61,070 nucleotides of DNA, taken from NCBI RefSeq assembly GCF_900184945.1, contig NZ_FXYF01000023.1, positions 1 through 61,070 on the forward strand, written 5' to 3'. Made by a program: the position numbers and the translations under genes. Below are positions 27,744-36,858 of the stretch, one piece after another. Below the pieces are notes generated by a model. It was not told the DNA's origin and did no database searches. It was given only the letters and a program-made list of their open reading frames with translations. Each line of letters opens with the position of its first letter. The stretch's first letter is position 1. The stretch is from Antarctobacter aquimaris (lineage in GTDB: Bacteria; Pseudomonadota; Alphaproteobacteria; Rhodobacterales; Rhodobacteraceae).

Positions 27744-29258
27744 ATGCTGGATCTGACCTATGAAGCGCCCAAACCCAAGGTGATCGCCGGGGCCAGGCAC
27801 GACTGGGAACTGGTCATCGGCATGGAGGTGCACGCCCAGGTCGCCAGCGAGGCCAAGCTGTTCTCGGGCGCCTCGACCAGGTTCGGCGCCGAGCCGAATT
27901 CCAACGTCTCCTTTGTGGATGCGGCGATGCCGGGGATGCTGCCGGTCATCAACGAATACTGCATCGAACAGGCGGTGCGCACCGGGCTGGGCCTCAAGGC
28001 GCAGATCAACCTGGTCAGCGCCTTCGACCGCAAGAATTACTTCTACCCCGACCTGCCGCAGGGCTACCAGATCAGCCAGCTGTATCACCCGCTGGTGGGC
28101 GAGGGCGAGATCATAGTCGACATGGAACCGGGCATCGCCCGCAAGGTGCGGATCGAGCGCATCCACGTCGAACAGGACGCCGGCAAGTCGATCCACGACA
28201 TGGACCCGCACATGTCCTTTGTCGACCTCAACCGCACCGGCGTCGCCCTGATGGAGATCGTCAGCCGCCCCGACATCCGCGGCCCGGAGGAAGCCGCCGC
28301 CTACATCGCCAAGCTGCGCCAGATCCTGCGCTATCTCGGCACCTGCGACGGCAACATGCAGAACGGCTCGATGCGGGCGGACGTCAACGTGTCGGTCTGC
28401 CTGCCCGGCCAGTACGAGAAATACCAGGCGACGCAGGATTTCAGCCACCTCGGCACGCGCTGCGAGATCAAGAACATGAACTCCATGCGCTTTATCCAGC
28501 AAGCCATCGACTACGAGGCGCGGCGCCAGATCGCCATCCTGGAAGCCGGCGGCAAGATCGACCAGGAAACCCGGCTCTATGACCCGGACAAGGGTGAGAC
28601 GCGGTCGATGCGGTCCAAGGAAGAGGCGCACGACTACCGCTATTTCCCCTGCCCGGACCTGCTGCCGCTGGAAATCGAGCAGGGCTGGGTCGACGACATC
28701 CGGGCCTCGCTGCCGGAACTGCCGGATGCCAAGAAGGCGCGCTTTGTCGCCGATTTCGGCCTGTCCGAGTATGACGCCGGCGTGCTGACCGCCGACGTGG
28801 TCAATGCCGACTACTTCGAAAAGGTGGCGGCCGGCGCAGGCGACGGCAAGCTGGCCGCGAACTGGGTCATCAATGAACTTTTCGGCCGGCTCAAGAAGGA
28901 CGACCGAGACATCACCGACAGCCCGGTCAACCCCGACCAGCTGGCCGGGATCATCCGGCTGATCACGTCGGACGCCATCAGCGGCAAGATCGCCAAGGAC
29001 CTGTTCGAGATCGTCTACACCGAAGGCGGCGACCCCGAGAAGATCGTCGAGGACCGCGGCATGAAGCAGGTCACCGACACCGGCGCCATCGAGGCCGCGG
29101 TGGACGAGATCATCGCCGCCAACCCGGCGCAGGTGGAAAAAGCCAAGGCCAACCCAAAGCTGGCCGGCTGGTTCGTGGGCCAGGTGATGAAGGCCACCGG
29201 CGGCAAGGCCAACCCCAAAGCCGTGAACGACCTGGTGGCGGCGAAACTGGGCCTCTGA
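27744..29258 (+). CDS. gatB: Asp-tRNA(Asn)/Glu-tRNA(Gln) amidotransferase subunit B
   Basis: A 504-residue protein with the GatB/E family signature ([21 protein letters not shown], in pieces, and [18 protein letters not shown]) and the C-terminal YqeY/GatB helical domain that grips tRNA. It transfers ammonia-derived amide to Glu-tRNA(Gln) or Asp-tRNA(Asn) with GatA and GatC, which are not in the window. ATG 27744 is preferred over the GTG just before it. Confidence 0.97.
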   Translation: MLDLTYEAPKPKVIAGARHDWELVIGMEVHAQVASEAKLFSGASTRFGAEPNSNVSFVDAAMPGMLPVINEYCIEQAVRTGLGLKAQINLVSAFDRKNYFYPDLPQGYQISQLYHPLVGEGEIIVDMEPGIARKVRIERIHVEQDAGKSIHDMDPHMSFVDLNRTGVALMEIVSRPDIRGPEEAAAYIAKLRQILRYLGTCDGNMQNGSMRADVNVSVCLPGQYEKYQATQDFSHLGTRCEIKNMNSMRFIQQAIDYEARRQIAILEAGGKIDQETRLYDPDKGETRSMRSKEEAHDYRYFPCPDLLPLEIEQGWVDDIRASLPELPDAKKARFVADFGLSEYDAGVLTADVVNADYFEKVAAGAGDGKLAANWVINELFGRLKKDDRDITDSPVNPDQLAGIIRLITSDAISGKIAKDLFEIVYTEGGDPEKIVEDRGMKQVTDTGAIEAAVDEIIAANPAQVEKAKANPKLAGWFVGQVMKATGGKANPKAVNDLVAAKLGL

Positions 29259-29733
29259 CCGGCCGAGGCCGGGGCATCCCCGGTCTCGCCTCTTTCTGGG
29301 CGGTCTCCCGCCAGTAGCCTCTTGGTCCTATTGCATCTGGCGGAAAGCCGTGGGTCAAGGCAACTGACCGATTCGAAGGTCAGGCCAAAACCCGCGGCCG
29401 ACTGGCCCGACTCAGCCCCGAACACCCGTTTCAAGGGGAAAATCGCCGATTTCGCCCCTCGAAAGCAGGTTTTCCACCGGAAAATGCCTGCATGCAGGGG
29501 ATTCCGGACTCACGCTGCCAACGTGAATTGTGTTAATATTCTGTTACCGGAGGAGGATATTTCCCGGGTGCGTCAGAGTTGATCGACGCGATTCCAAAAA
29601 GATTGTAGTCGGGGGATTTCATACGTTTGTTCACAGAACGTAGGGGGCGCCGTCCATGGGACGCGCCCCTTTTTTCTGTTTCCCCGCTTTCTGCTTCCGA
29701 TGTCGGACAGGGACCTTGGCGGCCCTGCCCCGA
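29259..29733. other. 475-base intergenic region after gatB; possible small RNA
   Basis: No convincing protein gene. It contains a hairpin with 11-base arms at 29465-29491 (GCAGGTTTTCC and its return strand with one bulge), a 12-bp palindrome CCTGCATGCAGG at 29487-29498, an AT-rich promoter-like patch at 29520-29545, a 6-bp hairpin TACGTT/AACGTA at about 29623-29643, and a strong terminator at 29644-29675. This arrangement suits a non-coding RNA transcribed on the plus strand, but conservation is unknown. Confidence 0.35.
29644..29675 (+). terminator. rho-independent terminator
   Basis: Stem GGGGCGC-(C bulge)-GTCC with ATG loop and GGAC-GCGCCCC return strand, followed by six T at 29670-29675. 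Confidence 0.85.
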
Positions 29734-29991
29734 TCAGCCGTCGATATCGAGCGCGAGCGCGTGGATTTCGCGCACCAGTTCCGGCCCGAGAGCCGCGTGC
29801 ACCGCCCGGTGACGGGCGATGCGGCTTTGCCCCTGGAACGCGGGCGCGCGCAGGGTGACGTGAAAGTGGCTTTCGCCGCTGCCATCGTCCCCGGCATGGC
29901 CGGAGTGCCGCGCACTGTCGTTGCGCACCTCCAGCTGGGTCGGCTGGAACGCCGCTTCGAGTTTGATCCGGATGTCGTCGGCGCGTGACAT
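29734..29991 (-). CDS. BolA family protein
   Basis: An 85-residue protein with the BolA/IbaG fold pattern: LEAAFQPTQLEVRNDS followed by HAGDDGSGESHFHVTLRAP (in parts) and HRAVHAALGPEL. The family works with monothiol glutaredoxins in Fe-S/iron handling, or as a transcription factor in BolA. The start is chosen at 29991 because the family begins MSRADDIRIKLE; upstream residues overlap the divergent J-domain gene. Confidence 0.92.
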   Translation of the reverse strand: MSRADDIRIKLEAAFQPTQLEVRNDSARHSGHAGDDGSGESHFHVTLRAPAFQGQSRIARHRAVHAALGPELVREIHALALDIDG

Positions 29992-30064
29992 TTTTCGCGT
30001 ATCCCCCTGTAACTTCATCGGGGATAGTCTATGCTCCGGTGTCCGAGTCGAGAAGAGGTGCAAG

Positions 30065-30688
30065 ATGAGCAAACCTGACCCCTTCGGTTTCGACATGTCC
30101 GTGAAGTCCGCGAAGAAAAAGAACCCGCGCGGACGCAAGGGCATGACCGGCGCGCAGGAGACCTCGACGAGGATCTGCGACCACGACGGATGCGAAGAAG
30201 CCGGAAAATTCCGCGCGCCTAAGGCGCCGGACGTGCTGGACGACTTTTACTGGTTCTGCCGGGATCACGTCCGCGAGTACAACCTTCAGTGGAATTTCTT
30301 CGACGGCAAGACCGAAGCCGAAATGAACGCTCAGCAGAGCGCCGACAAGGTGTGGGAGCGCAAGACCAAGGACTGGCGCGACCCCGAGGCCAAGGCCTGG
30401 GCCCGCCTGGGCATCGAGGACCCGCACCAGGTTCTGGGGGACAAGGCCACGCGCAACCCCGGAAAGAAAGGGACCGGCACCCGCAAGCTGCCGCCGACCG
30501 AACGTCGCGCGCTCGAGATCCTCGACGCCGAGGATCACCTGTCCAAGGCGGACATCCGCAAGATCTACAAGAGCCTGATCAAGGTCCTGCACCCCGACAT
30601 GAACGGCGGCGACCGCAGCCAGGAAGACCAGCTGCAATTGGTCGTCTGGGCATGGGAACAGATCAAGGACAGCCGCAGCTTCAAGTAG
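30065..30688 (+). CDS. J-domain (DnaJ-like) protein
   Basis: A 207-residue protein with N-terminal zinc-like Cys/His positions (CDHDGCEEAGKF, WFCRDHVREY) and a C-terminal J domain: EDHLSKADIRKIYKSLIK, the HPD tripeptide in VLHPDMNGGD, then an amphipathic last helix. J-domain proteins stimulate DnaK ATPase. It is divergent from bolA; this pair is common in alphaproteobacteria. Start ATG at 30065 has no upstream alternative that keeps family character. Confidence 0.9.
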   Translation: MSKPDPFGFDMSVKSAKKKNPRGRKGMTGAQETSTRICDHDGCEEAGKFRAPKAPDVLDDFYWFCRDHVREYNLQWNFFDGKTEAEMNAQQSADKVWERKTKDWRDPEAKAWARLGIEDPHQVLGDKATRNPGKKGTGTRKLPPTERRALEILDAEDHLSKADIRKIYKSLIKVLHPDMNGGDRSQEDQLQLVVWAWEQIKDSRSFK

Positions 30689-30797
30689 TGCCTTGCGGCG
30701 AATTCCCGCTCAGGTTTAATTTTTCTTGTCGACGCTCTGGGCCAGGTTGCGTAGCGTGGGGGTACATTAGTTCCACGAATCCCCCACTCACGGCACC

Positions 30798-30828
30798 GGG
30801 CGCCTGGCAACAGCCAGGCGCCCGTTTC
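30798..30828 (+). terminator. terminator between converging J-domain and msrB genes
   Basis: A perfect 10-bp stem GGGCGCCTGG / CCAGGCGCCC with a CAACAG loop and a GTTTC tail. Symmetry suggests it serves both converging genes. Confidence 0.75.
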
Positions 30829-30844
30829 GTTTCTCGCGCCTGAT

Positions 30845-31309
30845 TCAGGCAGGCCGGAAAGTCAGCGACACGCCATTGAGGCAGTGCCGTTTGCCCGTGG
30901 GCGGCGGGCCATCGTCGAAGATATGACCCAGGTGCGAACCGCAGCGGCGGCAATGGCATTCGGTGCGCAGCATGAACAGCTTGCGGTCGCGTCTGGTGCC
31001 GATGGCATTGGGCAGCGATTCCCAGAACGACGGCCAGCCGGTGCCGCTGTCGTACTTCGCGCTTGAGGCGTACAGCGGCAGGTCGCAGCCCCGGCACAGG
31101 TAGGTTCCGGCGCGCTTCTCGTCGTTCAGCGGCGAGGTAAAGGCGCGTTCGGTGCCTTCCTCGCGCATGACGCGGTATTCCGCGTCGCTGAGCATGGCGC
31201 GCCATTCGGCCTTGGTCCGGGTGATTTCGAAACTGCCGCTGGCCGCCTGGGCCCCGCGCCCGAAAAACGGCAGGGCCGCCCCTGCGGCTAGGAAATTACG
31301 TCGGTTCAC
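30845..31309 (-). CDS. msrB: peptide-methionine (R)-S-oxide reductase, exported
   Basis: A 154-residue MsrB. The N-terminus VNRRNFLAAGAALPFFG carries a twin-arginine signal, so the enzyme is periplasmic. Catalytic features: two CxxC zinc pairs (CRGCDLPLY, CRRCGSHLGH) and the C-terminal Cys in RHCLNGVSL. It reduces oxidised Met-R-sulfoxide. The start is a GTG at 31309 with GGAGG five bases upstream. Confidence 0.92.
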   Translation of the reverse strand: MNRRNFLAAGAALPFFGRGAQAASGSFEITRTKAEWRAMLSDAEYRVMREEGTERAFTSPLNDEKRAGTYLCRGCDLPLYASSAKYDSGTGWPSFWESLPNAIGTRRDRKLFMLRTECHCRRCGSHLGHIFDDGPPPTGKRHCLNGVSLTFRPA

Positions 31310-31423
31310 GGTGACCTCCAGTGGTGTTGCGGATAAAGGATGCGCGCCCGGCACGATCGGGACAAGCAACGGGCGCGCACGATTGCGCGAGGGCCGGGAC
31401 AAGGCCCTGCGCGCGGCTTCGGT

Positions 31424-31981
31424 TTATTGCTTGGGCAGCATCACGCGGTCGATCACGTGGATCACCCCGTTGGACTGCTGCACATCGGCGATGGTGACCG
31501 TGGCCTCGCGGCCATTCTCGTCCGTCAGCACGATCTTGTTGCCCTTCATCCGCGCCTGAAGGGTGCAACCGCCCAGCGTGGCCACCGGGTGGCTGCCGCC
31601 GTCATCGGCGATCATGCCCGCAATCGCGTCTGACATCGCCTTGGCGCCGACCACGTGACAGGTCAGGATCTGCGTCAGCTGCGCCTTGGCGCCCGGCTGC
31701 AACAGGGCGTTCAGGCTCTCGTCCGAGATCATGCCAAAGGCCTTGTTGGTGGGCGCGAAGACGGTAAAGGGGCCTTCGCTGTTCAGCGTGTCGACAAGGC
31801 CCGCCGCCTTGACCGCGGCGACCAGCGTGGTGTGGTCGGCGGAGTTCACGGCGTTCTCGACGATGGTCTTGTTGGCGAACATCGCCGCACCGCCGACCAT
31901 CGGATTGCCGGTGTTCGCGGCCAGTGCAGGCACGGCAAGGCAGATGGCGAGCGCGGAGAACGTGAGTTTCTTGGTCATCAT
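31424..31981 (-). CDS. secreted fasciclin-domain protein
   Basis: A 185-residue exported protein: signal peptide (MMTKKLTFSALAICLAVPALA), then a single FAS1 domain with TLVAAVKAAGLVDTLNSEGPF, TVFAPTNKAFGMI and the end ADVQQSNGVIHVIDRVML. FAS1 domains mediate adhesion or structural contacts. It contains two Cys in the mature part. Two adjacent ATG codons (31981 and 31978) are both possible starts. Confidence 0.92.
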   Translation of the reverse strand: MMTKKLTFSALAICLAVPALAANTGNPMVGGAAMFANKTIVENAVNSADHTTLVAAVKAAGLVDTLNSEGPFTVFAPTNKAFGMISDESLNALLQPGAKAQLTQILTCHVVGAKAMSDAIAGMIADDGGSHPVATLGGCTLQARMKGNKIVLTDENGREATVTIADVQQSNGVIHVIDRVMLPKQ

Positions 31982-32212
31982 GGGTCCTTTCCCTGTGGTG
32001 CGGTCGCGGCTGCGACCGGGTGTCCGGCGCCGGTCTGCGGCGTGGATGTCAATAGTCACGACAGCCCGGCGGAAAGAGTTTCGGCCAGTCGATCACAGGA
32101 TGATCACCGCTGCGTGAGCGGCCCCGCGCCTTTGACACCTGCCATGTCGCTTTCGCGTCGGCGCGGCCGGCCGCTTGCGCTATGACAGGGCCAGCCAAAC
32201 CGGAGTCAGCGC

Positions 32213-33586
32213 ATGTTTCTGTCGGTCTTCGAGATGTTCAAGGTCGGGATCGGCCCGTCGTCCTCGCACACGATGGGGCCCATGGTGGCGGCGGCGCGGT
32301 TTCTCGACGCGCTGCGGGCCGCGCCGTTTCACGCACACGGGCTGAAGGCGACGCTGCACGGCTCGCTGGCTTTCACCGGCGTCGGCCATGCGACCGACCG
32401 CGCGACGGTGCTGGGCCTCGCCGGGTTTGTCCCCGAAACCTATGACCATGCCAAGGCCGAGGCGGCGCTGGCCCGCATCCGCGAGACAGGGCGCGTCGCC
32501 CCGCCCGGCCTGCCCGAACTGGTCTTTGACCTCAAACGGGACCTGGTGTTCGACTTCGGGCCGAACCTGCCGGGCCACGCCAACGGCATGGTCATTCGGG
32601 CGACCGACGCGCAGGGCGACGTGATCCTGCAGGAAACCTATTACTCGGTCGGCGGCGGCTTTGTCCTGACGGCAGCCGAACTGGCGGCCGGCAAGGCCAC
32701 CGACCAGGGCGCGCCGATCCCCTACCCGTTCAAGAGCGCCGCAGAAATGCTTGAGATGGCGCGGAAATCCGACCTGAGCATCGCTGGCATGAAACGCGCC
32801 AACGAGGTGGCGCGCGGCACCGCGGACGGGCTGGAAAAGGGCGTTGCGCGGATCTGGGAGGTGATGGAAAACTGCATCGACCGCGGGTTGGCCGCGTCGG
32901 GCGAACTGCCGGGCGGGCTGCGGGTCAAGCGGCGCGCCAAGGACATCCATGACCAGCTGCTCGCCGAACGCGGGCGCAACCAGTCCGCCCCGCACACGAT
33001 CAACGACTGGATGAGCATGTACGCCATGGCGGTGAACGAGGAGAACGCCGCCGGCGGGCAGGTCGTCACCGCGCCCACCAACGGAGCGGCGGGCGTGGTG
33101 CCCGCGGCCATCCGCTACTGGCTGGACCACGTGCCGGGCGCCTCGCGCCGCAACATCCCCGAGTTCCTGCTGACCGCCGCAGCGATCGGCGGGCTGGTGA
33201 AATACAACGCCTCGATCTCGGGTGCCGAGGCGGGCTGCCAGGCCGAGGTCGGATCCGCCTCGGCCATGGCGGCGGCGGGGCTGTGCGCGGTGCTGGGCGG
33301 CACACCGGAACAGGTTGAGAACGCGGCCGAAATCGCGCTGGAGCATCACCTGGGGATGACCTGCGACCCGGTCAAGGGGCTGGTCCAGGTGCCCTGCATC
33401 GAACGCAACGGCCTGGGCGCGATCAAGGCGGTCTCGGCGGCGTCCCTGGCGCTGCGCGGCGACGGCACGCACCTGGTGCCGCTGGATGCCTGCATCGAGA
33501 CCATGCGCCAGACCGGCCTCGACATGAGCGAGAAGTACAAGGAAACCTCGCTGGGCGGGCTGGCGGTCAACGTGCCGAACTGCTGA
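32213..33586 (+). CDS. sdaA: L-serine ammonia-lyase (Fe-S)
   Basis: A 457-residue single-chain L-serine dehydratase with fused alpha and beta parts: N-terminal [20 protein letters not shown] and C-terminal Cys residues of the [4Fe-4S] site ([26 protein letters not shown]). It converts L-serine to pyruvate and ammonia without PLP. Length is normal. Unlinked to neighbours. Confidence 0.96.
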   Translation: MFLSVFEMFKVGIGPSSSHTMGPMVAAARFLDALRAAPFHAHGLKATLHGSLAFTGVGHATDRATVLGLAGFVPETYDHAKAEAALARIRETGRVAPPGLPELVFDLKRDLVFDFGPNLPGHANGMVIRATDAQGDVILQETYYSVGGGFVLTAAELAAGKATDQGAPIPYPFKSAAEMLEMARKSDLSIAGMKRANEVARGTADGLEKGVARIWEVMENCIDRGLAASGELPGGLRVKRRAKDIHDQLLAERGRNQSAPHTINDWMSMYAMAVNEENAAGGQVVTAPTNGAAGVVPAAIRYWLDHVPGASRRNIPEFLLTAAAIGGLVKYNASISGAEAGCQAEVGSASAMAAAGLCAVLGGTPEQVENAAEIALEHHLGMTCDPVKGLVQVPCIERNGLGAIKAVSAASLALRGDGTHLVPLDACIETMRQTGLDMSEKYKETSLGGLAVNVPNC

Positions 33587-33659
33587 CGCTTCCGGCAGAA
33601 AAATTTGATACATGTGAAAGACTTGCGGCACTTACCTCAAGCAATGCACAAAGCGTTGT

Positions 33660-34220
33660 TCAGGTCGTCACGCGCACCAGCATGAACTTGGCGCCCTGCG
33701 CGCGGTCGGTGCTCAGGCGCACCTCGCCGTGCTCGCGGTAGCGCAGCGCGTCGCCGGGGGCGAGGGTGTAGCCGGCGCCCTCGATCCGCACCTGGAGGTT
33801 GCCGGACAGCAGAAGCAGGTGATGCTCCTGCCCGACGACCTCGGGGGCATCCTGCACCATGTCGGTGTTCGGCGTCATCTTGCATTCCACCACCTCGGCC
33901 GCCAACGCGGCGGCGGCGGGTGAGACAAAGCGTTTCGCCAGCCCGGTTTCGCCGTCGCGCCAGACCGGCTGTTCATCCCGGGTGACATGGGCGGAAAACC
34001 CGTCCTCGATCATCGCAAAGAGGCGCGACAAGGTCATGTCGTGCGCCTTGGCCAGACGTGACAAGACATCCGCCGAGGGGCTGACCTCGGCGTTCTCAAG
34101 CCGCGAGAGAGCGGCACGGCTGACCCCGCTGGCAGCAGCGAGTTGATCCAGCGTCCAGCCGCGGGCAGCGCGCAGCGCCGACAGGCGCCCGGCAAGGCGG
34201 ACCGTCAGATCGCTTTTCAT
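33660..34220 (-). CDS. XRE-family regulator with C-terminal cupin
   Basis: A 186-residue transcription factor: HTH_3 domain at residues 8-64 (LRAARGWTLDQLAAASGVSRAALSRLENAE, spoken as a standard HTH) and a C-terminal cupin_2 domain with YREHGEVRLS. Such proteins sense small ligands, often amino acids or polyamines. An inverted repeat directly upstream suggests autoregulation. The divergent region upstream of the tungstate ABC gene may also be controlled. Confidence 0.9.
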   Translation of the reverse strand: MKSDLTVRLAGRLSALRAARGWTLDQLAAASGVSRAALSRLENAEVSPSADVLSRLAKAHDMTLSRLFAMIEDGFSAHVTRDEQPVWRDGETGLAKRFVSPAAAALAAEVVECKMTPNTDMVQDAPEVVGQEHHLLLLSGNLQVRIEGAGYTLAPGDALRYREHGEVRLSTDRAQGAKFMLVRVTT

Positions 34221-34232
34221 TCCTATCCCCCC

Positions 34233-34271
34233 GGGAAACTATCCCGTATCCGGAATTAGATACGGTTTCCC
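34233..34271. promoter_or_regulatory. nested inverted repeat upstream of the XRE-cupin gene
   Basis: A 7-bp inverted repeat CCGTATC-N8-GATACGG (34244-34265) is flanked by a second, outer pair GGGAAAC/GTTTCCC (34233-34239 and 34265-34271). It lies 13-51 bases upstream of the regulator start, as expected of an autoregulatory operator. Confidence 0.55.
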
Positions 34272-34387
34272 GAAAAAACGCAACATTCGCAGCGGCACAA
34301 GCTGTGGACAATCGGTTCGCTCGGGGGACCGGGGGCGCAACACGTTCGGCGGTTTCGATCGACGCCCGGCGCGGCGCCGTTTCAGGC

Positions 34388-35146
34388 TCAGATCACCAGC
34401 CCGCCTGAGACATGCGCGCGCGCCGCCGCGGTCTGTGGGCGCGGAAAGAACTGCGCGACCGGCGCGTGTTCCAGCACCTTGCCGCCATGCACAAAGATGA
34501 CATCGTCGGCGATGCGGCGGGCCTGTCCGATGTCGTGCGTCACGAACAGCACCCGCGTGCCCTGCGCCACCGCCTGGTGCACGATCTGTTCGATCCGGTT
34601 GACCGAGGCGGGGTCGAGGCTGGCGGTCGGCTCGTCGAGGAACAGCACCTCGGGCTGGGTGGCCAGCGCGCGGGCCAGCGCGAGGCGCTGCGCCTCGCCG
34701 CCTGACAGCAGGCGGGCGGGTTGCCGCGCCTTGTGCGCAAGGCCGACGTGTTCCAGCAGGGAATCGCGCCGGTCCAGCGGCAGGCCGCGCGCCCGCAGCG
34801 CGAAATCCAGGTTCGCGGCGACCGAGCGGCGCAACAGCACCGGGCGCTGAAAGACCATGGATTGCCGCGCCGTGACCTCGCGTGGGGCCCTGCCGTTCCA
34901 GTCGATGGTGCCGGAGGTTGGTTGCACCAGGCCGTGCAGCGTGCGGATCAGCTGGCTCTTGCCGGCCCCGTTGGGACCAAGGATGACGGTGCAGCCGCGC
35001 GGCCCAAGCTCGAGGTCCAGCCCCTGCAGGATGCGCCGCCCGCCCAGTTCCAGGCAGAGGTTCGACACCCTGAGCGGCAGCAGCGCGCCTGCGCCCGGGG
35101 TCGCGCCGACAAACCGCGCAGGACCGTGCAGCACCGCGTCATCCAT
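34388..35146 (-). CDS. ABC transporter ATP-binding protein, tungstate/molybdate type (TupC-like)
   Basis: A 252-residue ABC ATPase: Walker A GPNGAGKSQL, signature LSGGEAQRLALARAL, Walker B VLFLDEPTASLD and switch His in VTHDIGQ. The Q-loop region reads MVFQRPVLLRRSVAANL. Sequence style (PHHGD-free, short, single-domain) and its place next to a formate dehydrogenase island suggest TupC, the tungstate importer ATPase, since FDHs of this type need W or Mo. No permease or binding protein of the system lies beside it, so the assignment is inference. Confidence 0.75.
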   Translation of the reverse strand: MDDAVLHGPARFVGATPGAGALLPLRVSNLCLELGGRRILQGLDLELGPRGCTVILGPNGAGKSQLIRTLHGLVQPTSGTIDWNGRAPREVTARQSMVFQRPVLLRRSVAANLDFALRARGLPLDRRDSLLEHVGLAHKARQPARLLSGGEAQRLALARALATQPEVLFLDEPTASLDPASVNRIEQIVHQAVAQGTRVLFVTHDIGQARRIADDVIFVHGGKVLEHAPVAQFFPRPQTAAARAHVSGGLVI

Positions 35147-35237
35147 GGCACGCCGCCCTCCGGGAATCGGGCGGCATGGCCGTCTCGGCGGAGGTCTTCG
35201 GCGCGGCCATCATCGCGGTCGCTGCGAGATTTTCCAT
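35139..35237 (-). CDS. short coupled ORF upstream of the ABC ATPase
   Basis: A 32-codon frame (MENLAATAMMAAPKTSAET to its stop) ends inside the start of the ABC gene, overlapping by 8 bases, and is preceded by GGGAAGGGG. It may be a leader peptide or the eroded start of a lost gene such as a permease. No similarity recognised. Confidence 0.3.
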   Translation of the reverse strand: MENLAATAMMAAPKTSAETAMPPDSRRAACHG

Positions 35238-35377
35238 GACGTGCACCCCTTCCCGTTCATGGTAGGGAAAGACAGGCATGGTCCACAAGGGAAACCTTGG
35301 TCCTACTTGCCCGGATCGGGCGCTTTCCAGCCAGGGATTCCGTGACAACGCGGGAAATCCTGCACTTCGCCGGGGCG

Positions 35378-36706
35378 TCACGCCCCCCAGCTGGCCACCT
35401 TGCGGTCGATCGTCTTGCGCGACACGCCCAGCCGCCGCGCCGCTTCGGCCCGGTTGCCGCCGGACAGCTCCAGCACGTGCAGGATGTGCCGCTGCATTGC
35501 CAGGTCGAGGTTCTCGATCGCCTTCTGCCCGGTGATCGCGCCCTGCCCGGCGAATTCCTCGGGGAAGGCGCCCAGGATGACCGAGCGTTCGATCAGGTTG
35601 CGCAATTCGCGGACGTTGCCGGGCCAAGAATAGCCGCTGAGCTTCATCAGCGTCTCGTCGTCCAGTGTCAGCGGCGGCAGTCCCAGCGCGCGCGTGAAGT
35701 GCTGCATGAAATGCGCGGCCAGGTCGACGATGTCCTCGACCCGGTCGCTGAGCGGCGGCATCTCGATGCGCAGCACGTTGATGCGGTGGTAAAGGTCGGC
35801 GCGGAACCGGCCCTGGGCCACCGCCTTTTCCAGGTCCGTGTTGGTGGCAAAGGTCAGGCGCAGGTTCAGCGGAATCTCACGCTCGGCGCCGATCGGGCGG
35901 ATGCGCTGATCCTCGAGCACGCGCAGCAGCGCGGCCTGCAACGTTTCGGACATCTGCGCCACCTCGTCGAGGAACAGCGTCCCGCCTTCGGCCAGCAGGA
36001 AGAGGCCGGGGCGCAGGCGGTCGCCCTCCACCGCGCCGAACAGTTCGGCGGCGATGCGGTCGGGCGCGATGGCGGCGCAGTTGACCGCGACAAAGGGGCG
36101 TTCGGCCCGCGCGGCCATGCCGTGCAGCGTGCGCGCGGCCAGCTCCTTGCCGGTGCCGGTCGCACCGGTGAACAGCACCGGCGTCGGCAGCGGTGCCAGC
36201 TTTTCCAGCATGCTGCGCAGCGCCGCCATGGGCGGCGAGCGGCCGATCAGCTGGGTCGACCCTTCGGTCGACAGCGCATGTCGCAACAGCCGGTTGTCGC
36301 GCCGCAGCGCGCCCCGGTCCAGCGTCCGCGCCACAGCCCCAATCAGCTGGTTGGCGCGAAACGGCTTCAGCACAAAGTCCGAAACCCCCGCCCGCAGCGC
36401 GGCGATGGCGGTTTCGAGGTCGGCATAGGCGGTGATCAGCACCGTTTCCGAATACAGCCCTTTGCGGCGCTGCTCGGTCACCCAGTCGATCCCCGACCCG
36501 CCCGGCATCTTGTTGTCGACGACGATCACGTCGAACTGCGCCTCGTCCAGACGTTCGGTCGCCTCGCGCGCGGATCCGGCCTCGGCCAGCCGATTGACGC
36601 GCGGGCCCAGCGTCTTGCCCAGGAAATTGCGCATCCCCGGCTCGTCATCGACGATGAGAACCGAAGCGGCGCCCAGCGCGCGTCCATAGTCATCCAGCGG
36701 GGACAT
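35378..36706 (-). CDS. NtrC-family response regulator lacking the GAFTGA loop
   Basis: A 442-residue response regulator: receiver domain (residues 12-128, phosphoacceptor Asp64 in VVDNKMPGG, Lys114 in KPF), AAA+ domain with Walker A GATGTGKE (181-188) and Walker B GGTLFLDE (241-248), and a C-terminal Fis-type HTH (GGNRAEAARRLGVSRKTI). The GAFTGA motif that contacts sigma-54 is absent: after ELFG (221-224) comes AVEGDRLRPGLFLLAEGG. NtrC and HupR proteins of Rhodobacter also lack or alter this loop and work with sigma-70. It probably controls the adjacent FDH genes with the kinase at 50848. Confidence 0.88.
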   Translation of the reverse strand: MSPLDDYGRALGAASVLIVDDEPGMRNFLGKTLGPRVNRLAEAGSAREATERLDEAQFDVIVVDNKMPGGSGIDWVTEQRRKGLYSETVLITAYADLETAIAALRAGVSDFVLKPFRANQLIGAVARTLDRGALRRDNRLLRHALSTEGSTQLIGRSPPMAALRSMLEKLAPLPTPVLFTGATGTGKELAARTLHGMAARAERPFVAVNCAAIAPDRIAAELFGAVEGDRLRPGLFLLAEGGTLFLDEVAQMSETLQAALLRVLEDQRIRPIGAEREIPLNLRLTFATNTDLEKAVAQGRFRADLYHRINVLRIEMPPLSDRVEDIVDLAAHFMQHFTRALGLPPLTLDDETLMKLSGYSWPGNVRELRNLIERSVILGAFPEEFAGQGAITGQKAIENLDLAMQRHILHVLELSGGNRAEAARRLGVSRKTIDRKVASWGA

Positions 36707-36732
36707 GCCTTGGCCTTTGCGCGGGACCACGA

Positions 36733-36858
36733 TCAGTCGAGACGGACGTTCGGGCTCGAATACACTTCGGCCGAGGAAAAGCCCAACTGGTTGAGACCGT
36801 ACCAGGCCCCGGCGGCGATCAGGATGGCGGCGGCGAAACCGGCGAACATGGCTTTCAT
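36733..36858 (-). CDS. 41-residue single-pass membrane peptide in the FDH operon
   Basis: MKAMFAGFAAAILIAAGAW starts a short protein with one hydrophobic helix (residues 4-22) and an extended C-terminus (SSAEVYSSPNVRLD). A GGGAG Shine-Dalgarno sequence precedes the ATG, which overlaps the WD40-cytochrome stop (ATGA). Small hydrophobic peptides of this kind are often accessory subunits of respiratory complexes; that role here is inference. Confidence 0.7.
   Translation of the reverse strand: MKAMFAGFAAAILIAAGAWYGLNQLGFSSAEVYSSPNVRLD

Noticed and set aside
29322-29582. 86-codon frame after gatB
   Set aside because: No Shine-Dalgarno sequence, no conserved pattern, and it overlaps hairpin-rich DNA better explained as non-coding.
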